Shown here piece after piece: positions 48,778-56,093 of a stretch of 64,000 bases of DNA (positions within the stretch are counted from its first letter, which is position 1; each line of letters starts with the position of its first letter). The position numbers were made by a program, and so were the translations under genes. The notes beneath the pieces are model-generated. The model saw only the letters and a list, made by a program, of their open reading frames with translations, made no database searches and was not told the DNA's origin. Source of the DNA: a virus; the IMG/VR virus record IMGVR_UViG_3300037247_001314, positions 42,805 to 106,804 of that record; one strand, given 5' to 3'.

Positions 48778-49839
48778 TCACAAAAGCAATGTGCCTGGTG
48801 AAAATGGCTGGGCGTGTGCGCGATAGGCATCGAGTTCGGCACGGCTGTAGTCGCCGGGGTCGCCCCGCGGCAGAAAAACTAAACGGACATCCATGAATGC
48901 GGAGAGCTGACCCGCGGCTTGAATCATCGACTCCCAAGCCCCGCGGGGCTCCTTTGGTGTCGGGCCATCCCACATGAAATCGACCGCGCGCACACCAGCG
49001 TCGACGAGTCGCGCGATTTGCTGCGGTTGCAGTTGTTTGCCGAACGTCGCGACGGCTGAAGGGCCCGCGCGGATGCACGACGTCGGGCCCTCGGTGATGC
49101 ACACTCTCGGGTAGGCCGCGGCCTGTTCCAGGTTGAGCACCACATCGCCCGAACCGAAATACCAGATGCCGCCGCGCTCTTGGGACGGGTTGAGCGTCTT
49201 GCGAAACTTGTCCTTGCCGACAGTGCCGTCTTTGCGGGTGAACGGACGAGCCACGTGCTCGTCCTCGTCCCACATCGCTCTTGCCTGCCAATAGATACAT
49301 TGCCCACGCTCCCAAACAGGAAACACCAGCCGATTAGCCAGCCATCCAGACGCACACCACCCAAGGCCAAAAAGCCTCGCATCTTCCAGCGTAATCTGTC
49401 TTTTGCTAAGGTAAGGCATACTGCCCGCGATAGCAAGCGTTCCATCTGGAAGACCTGTCGGGCATACTGCCGGGGGCGTTTTTTGTCCAGAGAGGAACGA
49501 AGTTTCCGGGAGTTCCGTGGGTGAACCTAAAGCATGGCTCACAAACTCGGCGATGCGCTGGATAGCCTGGCTGGTGTTCAAGCCCTCCAACCACTTGACC
49601 AGACCGAGCGCGCGGCCGGCGCCGGCAATGGCGCGCTTCTTACCAAGGGCATCCACCAGATACTTCTCGCAGCGGAAGCAGCGCCAAAACCCCGTCGACG
49701 TGTTGATACTGAGCTTTGCGAGTCCGCATTTCGGGCAGCCCAGAAGCAGTTCGTTGCGCCCCTCACGCTCAGCCGCGAACCCCTGCAGGTACCGCTCGAC
49801 GTCAAACCGCTGCAGCAGAAGGTCAAGGTTTTCTTTCAC
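48778..49839 (-). CDS. DnaG-type primase
   Basis: 353 residues from GTG 49839, which overlaps the small upstream gene by 4 nt (GTGA); a TTG at 49875 would add 12 residues. N-terminal zinc ribbon GCPKCGLAKLS and FWRCFRCEKY (C35, C38, C54, C57) and a Toprim domain with VCITEGPTS (about 246-254) and VDFMWDGPT (about 288). Makes RNA primers with the adjacent DnaB-like helicase. The gene holds two copies of the promoter spacer repeat (49408-49475). Confidence 0.88.
   Translation of the reverse strand: MKENLDLLLQRFDVERYLQGFAAEREGRNELLLGCPKCGLAKLSINTSTGFWRCFRCEKYLVDALGKKRAIAGAGRALGLVKWLEGLNTSQAIQRIAEFVSHALGSPTELPETSFLSGQKTPPAVCPTGLPDGTLAIAGSMPYLSKRQITLEDARLFGLGWCASGWLANRLVFPVWERGQCIYWQARAMWDEDEHVARPFTRKDGTVGKDKFRKTLNPSQERGGIWYFGSGDVVLNLEQAAAYPRVCITEGPTSCIRAGPSAVATFGKQLQPQQIARLVDAGVRAVDFMWDGPTPKEPRGAWESMIQAAGQLSAFMDVRLVFLPRGDPGDYSRAELDAYRAHAQPFSPGTLLL
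49408..49436 (-). promoter_or_regulatory. Promoter-like element inside the primase gene
   Basis: TTGCTA (49431-49436), 17-nt spacer holding GGGCAGTATGCC, and TACCTT (49408-49413), laid out like the promoter at 31988-32016. A second GGCAGTATGCCC (49458-49470) lies 30 nt upstream without usable boxes. May be a weak internal promoter, a repressor site or a relic. Confidence 0.3.
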
Positions 49840-49988
49840 CAGGCGCAGCGCCCGGCGCCCATGAGCATCAGCCAAATGACGTCGTCGTCAAATGGGTCCG
49901 GCTCTGCGGGGACAAGATACGTGAGGTCGTGCCAGACGAAGCTAACCCCAATCACCGCAGACTCGAAAAAACCTTTCTTTCGAGCCAT
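49836..49988 (-). CDS. Small 50-residue protein between helicase and primase
   Basis: MARKKGFFESAVIGVSFVWH then DLTYLVPAEPDPFDDDVIWL: a basic start, an amphipathic or membrane-proximal segment and an acidic end. ATG follows the helicase stop by 2 nt with AGGGGGT upstream; its TGA overlaps the primase GTG. The conserved junctions favour a real gene. Unknown. Confidence 0.6.
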   Translation of the reverse strand: MARKKGFFESAVIGVSFVWHDLTYLVPAEPDPFDDDVIWLMLMGAGRCAW

Positions 49989-49990
49989 CG

Positions 49991-51460
49991 CTACACCCCC
50001 TGCTTCTGCTGCCAGCTATTTACGCCACTAGAATAACCAAGCGGGTGCGTCGTCTGCACCGTCGTCGTCTGTAATGTGGCTGGCGCAGGCATCTCACCAC
50101 CGATTTTCATCCGTTGGAAATCACAAGGCACCAACATCTCAACGTCAGCCGCATTGTCCCGCAGAAGCTCAACATAAAGCCTCATGACCCCTTGACGCCG
50201 TTCTTCACGCGTCTGGTTGATGGAGCCCACCATGTCAGCAATGCGCACCTTCGCGTAGCAGTCGGCGATGTGTTTGCTCTTGAGGATATCCTGGATGTCG
50301 TCGAAGTCGTCGTCCTTCGGGCGCTGCACTTGGCTCGCCGTCCAAACCGCGTAGCCGCGGTTAGCCAGCGTCTTGCAGTCCTGGAATGAAGCCTTCTGAC
50401 TGTCGGTGTCGCTTTTGTACCCGCCCGGTCGCGGTCGACCGTCGAGGAGGTCGCAGTAGTCGATGATGATGACGTCGGGCTTCCACCCGTGCGCCTGTTT
50501 AAGCTCGCGCATCTCATTCCAGATGTGCGTCATGTTGAAGTCCCACTCGTCAGTGAACGCGCGCACGACACACTGCTGCCTGAGCATCTGCATCTCTTGA
50601 TAGGCCAGCGCATAACGGGGGGCGTCGATCTCTCCTCGACGGACGTTCGTGTAGAGCTCCTCAGTGAAGACGGTATCGTAGCGATCGGCGATGTACTCGC
50701 CCGACCCTTCGAGCGGGATGTGCAGCACCTTTCGGTTGTACGCGCGCAGGGCCACCGCGCCCTTGTTAACGAGGAACGTCGTCTTGCCCGCCTTCGGCCT
50801 GGATAGCCACACGCCGAGAAATCCCGGGTGAGCTCCGCCGTCGAGCGTCTTGTCTAGGAGCGGAATGCCCGTACCCGTGTGTCTGCCCTGCATCTCCAGC
50901 GACTGACGACGGATGTGCCGGTCAGGAAGCTCGTCCATAAGCCATTGCCGGTCTGGGCTTTCCCACGCGACTGAATGCAGCGAGTCCATACGCGTTTGCA
51001 TAAGGTCGTACGCGTCGTCGACCTTGCCCGCGTTGAACAAGTCGCGCGAGTCAATGAACGCGTCACGAAAAACCTGGCGCTTGATAAAATCCATCGTCTT
51101 GTCGCGTAACCAGGGCTCGTCAGTAACTGGGCGCTCGCGGACACCATTGAGCACAGCCGCAAAGATGGGCTGGATGTTGGCATCGAGGGTGCGCACCTGG
51201 TCGAGGACCACGAGCAGCGTCGGGAACGTTCCGTACGTTTCCGAGTACCACTGCGCGAAACCAAAGGCCCACGCCATCGCCTCATTCTGAAAAAACTTAG
51301 GCTGAAGGTACTTGGCCACCTGTCTGGCGAAGGCGCTGTCCTCTAGGAGAAGCCGGATGAGCATGCCCTGGAACACAACGCCAAATGCGCTACCGAGGTC
51401 TTCTGCTGCCGGCGTCGCTTGCGGGCGCTGCTGTATGAGAGTGACGGCGCGCCTATCCAT
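49991..51460 (-). CDS. Replicative DNA helicase (DnaB/gp41-like)
   Basis: 489 residues from ATG 51460. Begins MDRRAVTLIQQRPQ, the recurring tag. RecA-like domain: TGIPLLDKTLDGGAHPGFLG, Walker A RPKAGKTTF (221-229), Walker B DVIIIDYCDL, then WTASQVQRP and a basic C-terminal segment with QGVMRLYVELLRDN. Hexameric 5'-3' helicase for fork movement, with the primase gene two genes downstream. Junction ATGGATAG (8 nt), GGAGAG upstream. Confidence 0.85.
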   Translation of the reverse strand: MDRRAVTLIQQRPQATPAAEDLGSAFGVVFQGMLIRLLLEDSAFARQVAKYLQPKFFQNEAMAWAFGFAQWYSETYGTFPTLLVVLDQVRTLDANIQPIFAAVLNGVRERPVTDEPWLRDKTMDFIKRQVFRDAFIDSRDLFNAGKVDDAYDLMQTRMDSLHSVAWESPDRQWLMDELPDRHIRRQSLEMQGRHTGTGIPLLDKTLDGGAHPGFLGVWLSRPKAGKTTFLVNKGAVALRAYNRKVLHIPLEGSGEYIADRYDTVFTEELYTNVRRGEIDAPRYALAYQEMQMLRQQCVVRAFTDEWDFNMTHIWNEMRELKQAHGWKPDVIIIDYCDLLDGRPRPGGYKSDTDSQKASFQDCKTLANRGYAVWTASQVQRPKDDDFDDIQDILKSKHIADCYAKVRIADMVGSINQTREERRQGVMRLYVELLRDNAADVEMLVPCDFQRMKIGGEMPAPATLQTTTVQTTHPLGYSSGVNSWQQKQGV

Positions 51461-52073
51461 GAACTCTCCGCGAGATGGACTCTGCCTGTGACGACGACAA
51501 ACGCCCTTCACGCAAAGCCAAAATATCGAACATCACGTAGCTCTGAATCCGTATTGAGCATCGATCCCGCAGCGGGCACGCCCAGCACACCTTGGACGCG
51601 GGGTGGAACCCCAGCGTGCGTTCCAAAACTTGTTCCAGACACTCTTGAGCTTTCCCCGTCTGGACATACTGGCGCTTCATCGCTTCGACTGTGTGGGCAA
51701 GGTCCCGGTTAGGATCGAAAGCCTGTTCGGCAGCGGCGTCGCGACCGGTCGCGCGCACCCGCCGCCCAAAAAAACCGATACCCCGCATTCGTCGATAACG
51801 GAAAATCTGCTTCTCGCTCAGGAGGTGGCCGCGGAGCAAACTCGGTGCCCCCACCCAACTGCGATTCTTGAACAACGCAAACAGCCACAGCCGCGGCTCC
51901 AGCCGTTTTTCCCGGCACCATACGATAAGGTCGTCGAGAAGCGCGCGAAGCTCGGGGGTCATCTTCTTCGGTCCGATGCGAGCACCCTTGCCTTGCAGCG
52001 TATGGAAATGCTTCGTGAGGGTTCGGTAATAACTCCAATCTGCGAGCAGTTGAACCGCAAGATCGCTACTCAT
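51453..52073 (-). CDS. Hypothetical protein, possible helicase partner
   Basis: 206 residues. Basic helical body (LRGHLLSEKQIFRYRRMRGI) and SKVCWACPLRDRCSIRI, a C-x2-C-x5-C cluster near the end. Its position directly before the replicative helicase gene suggests a loader or accessory factor; no similarity recognised. Confidence 0.55.
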   Translation of the reverse strand: MSSDLAVQLLADWSYYRTLTKHFHTLQGKGARIGPKKMTPELRALLDDLIVWCREKRLEPRLWLFALFKNRSWVGAPSLLRGHLLSEKQIFRYRRMRGIGFFGRRVRATGRDAAAEQAFDPNRDLAHTVEAMKRQYVQTGKAQECLEQVLERTLGFHPASKVCWACPLRDRCSIRIQSYVMFDILALREGRLSSSQAESISRRVHG

Positions 52074-52327
52074 CCGCGCTCGAACCCAGTCCCCTCGACG
52101 AGGAAAAGACGCGCAACAGCGTGCTTAGGAATCATCTCCTGGCGGTTGTGGGGGTCGGGCGGAAGTTCAACGCCGTAGCTGTAACGGTCGACCCACAAGA
52201 GTTGACAGCGCAGGAACTTGATGGGCGTCGTCGCAGACACCTTTTCGTCGCCGACGAAAACGATGCCGATTTGCTTTCCTTTGAGCTTGTCCAAGAACCC
52301 AGATTCCGGCCCATTGTTTTTACCCAC
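52070..52327 (-). CDS. Hfq/Sm-like RNA-binding protein candidate
   Basis: Eighty-five residues, GTG start (junction GTGGGTAA). FLDKLKGKQIGIVFVGDE, then FLRCQLLWVDRYSYGVELPP (Sm1-like: L-x-G/C-x-I/L-x-x-x-D-x-Y/F-x-x-x-L) and EMIPKHAVARLFL (compare the Hfq Sm2 core YKHAI). The order and spacing match an Sm fold with an insert in strand 2-3. Hfq-like rings bind A/U-rich RNA. No phage homologue was checked; fold call is by eye. Confidence 0.5.
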   Translation of the reverse strand: MGKNNGPESGFLDKLKGKQIGIVFVGDEKVSATTPIKFLRCQLLWVDRYSYGVELPPDPHNRQEMIPKHAVARLFLVEGTGFERG

Positions 52328-52709
52328 GTCGTGCGCTCCGTTTCTTCAAGTCAGCTTGATGTTGGGCCTTGAGCCGTTGCAGCTGGGCAATGGCGTTGTC
52401 AATCTCATCAAGCCAAAGCCTGTCATCCTTGAAGATGGGTGCGCCCACCGCGGACCCACCAGCCACTTGCTCGTCGACAACGTAACCCGTCTTCTCGACA
52501 TTGCGCTGGCTGTTGTACGCGTGCACAACTTGCATGAGCGCGTCGACGCCGGTGGGCCAAGGAAGTCCTCGCACCAGCGTCGGAGCGTGGAACACGAGGT
52601 ACGTGCGGTCACTGCCCTGCAGAAACCTAATCAGATGTTCGGGGTCGCTGATAGCAACCGCTTCCTGTGCTCGGGCTAGAGCGCGTGCATCAACGGTAGG
52701 CATCACCAT
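52320..52709 (-). CDS. Hypothetical protein
   Basis: 129 residues. SDPEHLIRFLQGSDRTYLVF is an alpha/beta segment; the C-terminus is a basic coil (LQRLKAQHQADLKKRSARRG). First gene after the terminator at 52723-52769. Unknown. Confidence 0.5.
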   Translation of the reverse strand: MVMPTVDARALARAQEAVAISDPEHLIRFLQGSDRTYLVFHAPTLVRGLPWPTGVDALMQVVHAYNSQRNVEKTGYVVDEQVAGGSAVGAPIFKDDRLWLDEIDNAIAQLQRLKAQHQADLKKRSARRG

Positions 52710-52722
52710 AAAATCCTCCAGA

Positions 52723-52769
52723 CAAAAAAAGAAAAAATGCCCGCCGCACCGGGAGCCAGCGCGACGGGC
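52723..52769 (-). terminator. Rho-independent terminator after the UvsW-like helicase
   Basis: GCCCGTCGC / GCGGCGGGC stem (nine pairs, one G-U) around a 13-nt loop, followed by ATTTTTTCTTTTTTT. Ends the helicase transcript. Confidence 0.9.
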
Positions 52770-52797
52770 GTCAAGGGCTCTTACTTACGAACAACAC

Positions 52798-55398
52798 TCA
52801 ACGCGGCCGGTTTGCAACCCAGGCGCCAAAAAAAGATGCGTCCTCAAGAACCTCAACGTTAAATGTAGCTTCCTTCCAGAACACACTCAACCGCTCAAGG
52901 CTGTGATCCATAAGGGTTCGGTGGTGTCTATCCGAGAAATCAACGAAGAGCGCGCGGGTCTTACCAGGCACTGCGGTGCACGCTCGATACGCAGCTTGGA
53001 TGAGAGGGACTTCCGCTTTCTGGCCTGGGCAGTAAACACAGGCGGCAGTGTTTGGCAGGTCAGTGCCCTCTCCGACCATGCTCGTGCCGATTAGCACCTG
53101 GATGGCCGAGCTCTCTGCAAAGGTGTCGATGATGTTTTGACAAATGTGTGCTGGCCGATTGGTGCTCACAAACTCCACAGCCCGAAACTGCCTACCTGCT
53201 GGCGTCGGGTACTGATGCTTAAGTCGATCCAGAATAGTGTTGCCTTGCTCTTTTGTCCCGACGAGGACGAGCACCTTGTGCCCGTGGTGGGTGAGCACCT
53301 GTGTGGCCCATGCAGCGAGGTCAGTGCGATATTCATGTTGATAGATGCCGTTCTTGCCACAACCCGTCTGGAACGTGGGGCCGCCCTTCGCCCGAGGACC
53401 GTTGACCGGTAAATAGCAAACGTCGGTGGGCACGAGGTAGCCACGCTCGACGAGTTCTTCGGCCGTGACCTTGTAGATGGTCTTTGAAAGAACGGCATGC
53501 ATCGCAAGTGCGTCCTCGCCCGAGCGAAAGAACGTCCCCGTCATGCCGTAGCGATAGTAGATGCTCGGACACTTGGCGACGAGCTCGTGGTAGGTCTTCG
53601 CGGCGCTGTTGGAGACTTTGACCCCTTCTGCGAAATAGTTGTGGTCGTGCTCTACTTCGAGATCGTAAACCGCAGCACACGTCGACGGGAAAATCTCGAC
53701 GCTGAGCACCTCACCCGCAACCACTCGGCTGCCGCCTCGACTTGATTCGCGGGAACACGAATCACCGCCCAACCGATCGCCAGAAGAAAAGCATCCTTCC
53801 TGTCGTCGACATCCCGCCGATTCTGATGGGACGACCCGTCGATTTCCACCGCAACTTTCCGAGAGAGCAGCGCGAAATCGAGGCTGTACCAAGTCGCTCC
53901 CTCGCCCTTTTTGTTCCCGGTCTTCACCACCACCTCGCGCGCGAAACCCAGTGGCTTGAGGATCTTCCAAGCTTTTCGCTCTGACAAAGTTGGGCCCGAA
54001 CCTTTGCCTCCTGTGCCACGCCCGTAAGCCACCATTCGCCCGTCCGCTATCGCTCGCTGGATTCCCGCCGTCATTCGCGCACGACTGGTGGGGGAACGCG
54101 TTTGATTTTTCTCGCGCATGCGCTCGCTGAGTTGCTGTCGATAACTCTGATTCTCGGAGCGGACCTTCATCGCGCGTCGATGCACCGCGGGGTTCGCAAA
54201 AGGATTCCGCCCCGAACACGTCAGCACGTGTCCCCCCAGCGATTTGAGCTTCACCTCGACGCCGCAAATAGGGCACGGCTTGGTTTTCTTCTTGGGGCCC
54301 TGGCAAACCCTCTCGTGCAGGAGAAACGGACCGCGCCGCTTGATTTTCCGGCCGCACTTCGAGCACGTGAACGATGCTCCCAACTCGAAGATCACCGGCG
54401 CGTTTTTTACCATCTGAGGTGAAGACTTCGTGCTCACTTGTAACCTCCATCGTTCCTACCGTCGTGCCAATACGCAACATCGTTGGTGGCGGCGTGCGCT
54501 TCCAGACGCGCGCAACCTTACGGGGAACTACCCCTTCCGCCGTATCAGCAAATACTTCATCACCCGCCCGCAGGCATTGAATCTCTCGTGGACCAGTAGG
54601 TGTAGTTACCAGCGTGGTGGGACTAAAGCAATGGTGAAACTCGTCGATGAAGAGCATGTCCCGCGTCGCGAAAAACTCGGGGGGAAGGTCTCTTGCCGTC
54701 GCTGCCGTGCAAATGACAACACGACAGTGCACCTCGCCACGCCAGTTGCTCGCGCCAACTAGGTGCCCAACGTAGTTCTCACCGAAAAATCCTTTGAACG
54801 CGCGCACGGTTTGTTTGACGATGTTTGTCGTCGGAGCAATCCAAATAGCGGGCAGCGCTAGCCGCCGTTGGATTTCAATACCTGTACGAGTTTTTCCCGA
54901 GCGTGGAGGCATATCGAGAACGCCACGTCCTTCTCGGAGCGCAGCCTCCACAGCAGCTAGCTGGTAGTCGCGGTCGACGACAGGTGTGTGGAGGTCGGGA
55001 AGGCCGTCAAGCGGAACCTCTCTGCTGTCGTCGATAGAGAACGCAAAGCCATAGCGCTGGCAAACCCACTGGCAAAGGTCGAGCAAACCCGTTGGGGTTA
55101 TCCCTGGTCCTTGAGCGGGAAAGCGCGTGAGATGGATCCAGCCGTCCCAGTAGTCTTCGCCGATGTACGCTTCAGGAGGCTTCCAACCCTCCGTCTGCTG
55201 GAGCGCAACGTCAGACGGGTATCTGGTGTGGAAAGCGAGAAGCTGCTGCAAGTAGGGAGGGGCTCCGTAAATCCGACAGAAGGTGTTGCCTACTTCGAAA
55301 ATCGTTTCAGAAAAACCGTCCGCAAGGATGGGCGCTGGAGCCCCGAGGCCGAAGGCCGAGGGTGCTCCTAGCGCTTGTTGGTTTCCTGCCCAGTTCAT
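52798..55398 (-). CDS. UvsW-like SF2 helicase interrupted by an intein
   Basis: 866 residues; exteins about 525. Motif I PPRSGKT (164-170), motif Ia IAPTTNIVKQT, motif II LFIDEFHH (249-256), motif III MTGTF, motif V LIGTSMVGEGTDLPN and VI QAAYRACTAVPGKTR. C257 to N597 is an intein (separate entry) inserted right after DEFHH; splicing restores DEFHH-SAAKTYHELV, the standard motif II context. SF2 helicases of this type unwind or migrate branched DNA and restart replication. A strong terminator follows. Confidence 0.85.
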   Translation of the reverse strand: MNWAGNQQALGAPSAFGLGAPAPILADGFSETIFEVGNTFCRIYGAPPYLQQLLAFHTRYPSDVALQQTEGWKPPEAYIGEDYWDGWIHLTRFPAQGPGITPTGLLDLCQWVCQRYGFAFSIDDSREVPLDGLPDLHTPVVDRDYQLAAVEAALREGRGVLDMPPRSGKTRTGIEIQRRLALPAIWIAPTTNIVKQTVRAFKGFFGENYVGHLVGASNWRGEVHCRVVICTAATARDLPPEFFATRDMLFIDEFHHCFSPTTLVTTPTGPREIQCLRAGDEVFADTAEGVVPRKVARVWKRTPPPTMLRIGTTVGTMEVTSEHEVFTSDGKKRAGDLRVGSIVHVLEVRPENQAARSVSPAREGLPGPQEENQAVPYLRRRGEAQIAGGTRADVFGAESFCEPRGASTRDEGPLRESELSTATQRAHAREKSNAFPHQSCANDGGNPASDSGRANGGLRAWHRRQRFGPNFVRAKSLEDPQATGFRARGGGEDREQKGRGSDLVQPRFRAALSESCGGNRRVVPSESAGCRRQEGCFSSGDRLGGDSCSRESSRGGSRVVAGEVLSVEIFPSTCAAVYDLEVEHDHNYFAEGVKVSNSAAKTYHELVAKCPSIYYRYGMTGTFFRSGEDALAMHAVLSKTIYKVTAEELVERGYLVPTDVCYLPVNGPRAKGGPTFQTGCGKNGIYQHEYRTDLAAWATQVLTHHGHKVLVLVGTKEQGNTILDRLKHQYPTPAGRQFRAVEFVSTNRPAHICQNIIDTFAESSAIQVLIGTSMVGEGTDLPNTAACVYCPGQKAEVPLIQAAYRACTAVPGKTRALFVDFSDRHHRTLMDHSLERLSVFWKEATFNVEVLEDASFFGAWVANRPR
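53608..54630 (-). mobile_element. Intein in the UvsW-like helicase
   Basis: 341 residues, C257-N597 of the precursor, next residue Ser598. Block A CFSPTTLVTTPTGPREIQCL, block B VTSEHEVFTSDG (TxxH), block F YDLEVEHDHNYFA, block G EGVKVSN/S (His usually precedes the final Asn; here Ser). Between blocks B and F, ~250 residues in the intein frame are Arg/Gly/Ser/Glu-rich with no homing-endonuclease motif, yet free of stops; the nuclease is encoded there in the +1 frame. Confidence 0.85.
53652..54437 (-). CDS. Vsr/EDxHD-like homing endonuclease nested out of frame in the intein
   Basis: 261 residues, +1 frame relative to the helicase. GTG 54437 has GGAGGT (54443-54448) 5 nt upstream, a perfect ribosome site. 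Two fingers: C25-C28-H41-C45 and C55-C58-H70-C74. Basic helical middle, then a nuclease core: YSLDFAL (D187), VAVEIDGSSHQNRRDVDDRK (E198, D200, H204, D210) and FLLAIGWAVIRVPANQV, like Vsr/DUF559 and EDxHD homing enzymes. Ends at intein block F. Probably cuts intein-less helicase alleles to spread the element. Confidence 0.8.
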   Translation of the reverse strand: MSTKSSPQMVKNAPVIFELGASFTCSKCGRKIKRRGPFLLHERVCQGPKKKTKPCPICGVEVKLKSLGGHVLTCSGRNPFANPAVHRRAMKVRSENQSYRQQLSERMREKNQTRSPTSRARMTAGIQRAIADGRMVAYGRGTGGKGSGPTLSERKAWKILKPLGFAREVVVKTGNKKGEGATWYSLDFALLSRKVAVEIDGSSHQNRRDVDDRKDAFLLAIGWAVIRVPANQVEAAAEWLRVRCSASRFSRRRVLRFTISK

Positions 55399-55409
55399 TG
55401 CTAAAACCT

Positions 55410-55424
55410 CGTCAAGACAAATGT
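55410..55424 (-). promoter_or_regulatory. Isolated class I upstream box before the helicase gene
   Basis: AGACATTTGTCTTGACG is present in the right orientation 12 nt before the helicase ATG, but no -10 box follows at 16-18 nt. It may be an operator half or promoter remnant. Confidence 0.35.
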
Positions 55425-55514
55425 CTTTGCTCTTCTTCTTTAAGCAAATCTATTAGTTAAACGATCAGCTAGTTATTAGTGGCGCAGGCAAGGAAAGGAC
55501 AAAAAGGGAAATCC

Positions 55515-55556
55515 CGTTCTGTCCCATCCCGGAAAGGACGTTTTGTCCCATCCGGG
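55515..55556. repeat. Pair of 18-bp direct repeats
   Basis: CGTTCTGTCCCATCCCGG (55515-55532) and CGTTTTGTCCCATCCGGG (55539-55556), 24 bp apart, in the gap between the winged-helix gene and the helicase gene. A third TGTCC lies nearby. Could be iteron-like or an operator for the winged-helix protein. Confidence 0.55.
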
Positions 55557-55982
55557 TTATTCCTGCGGTGGAGGGTCAAAAAGGCCACCTTCCTGCACTG
55601 CGAGCCAAGCTTGGGATAATGTTTGTTCGCGGACGTGAACAAACAGCGCGGTACCTCCGCCAGTCCGTTTGCACGTGCGCCGTTCAATCAGCTCTAGCTT
55701 GTCCAGACGCTGCAACACTCGGTAAGCAGCCTTGCGACCCAACCTGAGTTCTTGCCACCAGCGCGCGTAGGTAGCCTCGACAAAAACTTTGTTGTCGCGC
55801 AGTTCCCACACGTGCTCACTTCGGCGAGCTCGCGCGAGGTTGTCGAATAGTTGCGTCAACACGAGCGCATCGAGGTGTTTGCGTTGGCAGATGTCGAGGA
55901 ATCCAATGCTGAACGAAATGCGTCGGTTCGCTTCGGTTTCGTTGAGCAGATCGGTCATCGACGAAGAGAGATGTTTGTCCAC
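55557..55982 (-). CDS. Winged-helix protein
   Basis: 141 residues, GTG start behind AGGAGG. WWQELRLGRKAAYRVLQRLD followed by KLELIERRTCKRTGGGTALF is a clear winged helix with a beta hairpin. The N-terminal part is helical. Next to direct repeats and the helicase, so a replication-origin or operator-binding role is plausible but not shown. Confidence 0.65.
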   Translation of the reverse strand: MDKHLSSSMTDLLNETEANRRISFSIGFLDICQRKHLDALVLTQLFDNLARARRSEHVWELRDNKVFVEATYARWWQELRLGRKAAYRVLQRLDKLELIERRTCKRTGGGTALFVHVREQTLSQAWLAVQEGGLFDPPPQE

Positions 55983-56040
55983 GGCGCCTCCTAGCGCCGA
56001 GACAGCCGTTGCGGCATACTCCCGTCGCCATGTGATTCTT

Positions 56041-56083
56041 AGAGTCGGCGCGACTTATGGTGGGTAGCGCCGGCTCTTTTTAT
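56041..56083. terminator. Hairpin in the leader of the winged-helix gene
   Basis: GAGTCGGCGC / GCGCCGGCTC stem around 15 nt, followed on the plus strand by TTTTTAT, so it is a good terminator for plus-strand transcription; on the minus strand the T-run is missing. In the leader of the 55982 gene it could also act as a structured element. Confidence 0.45.
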
Positions 56084-56093
56084 GTTCTGTCTA

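Noticed and set aside
55387-55415. Full class I promoter before the helicase gene
   Set aside because: The -35 and upstream box exist but no -10 is found at 15-18 nt; listed only as an isolated box.
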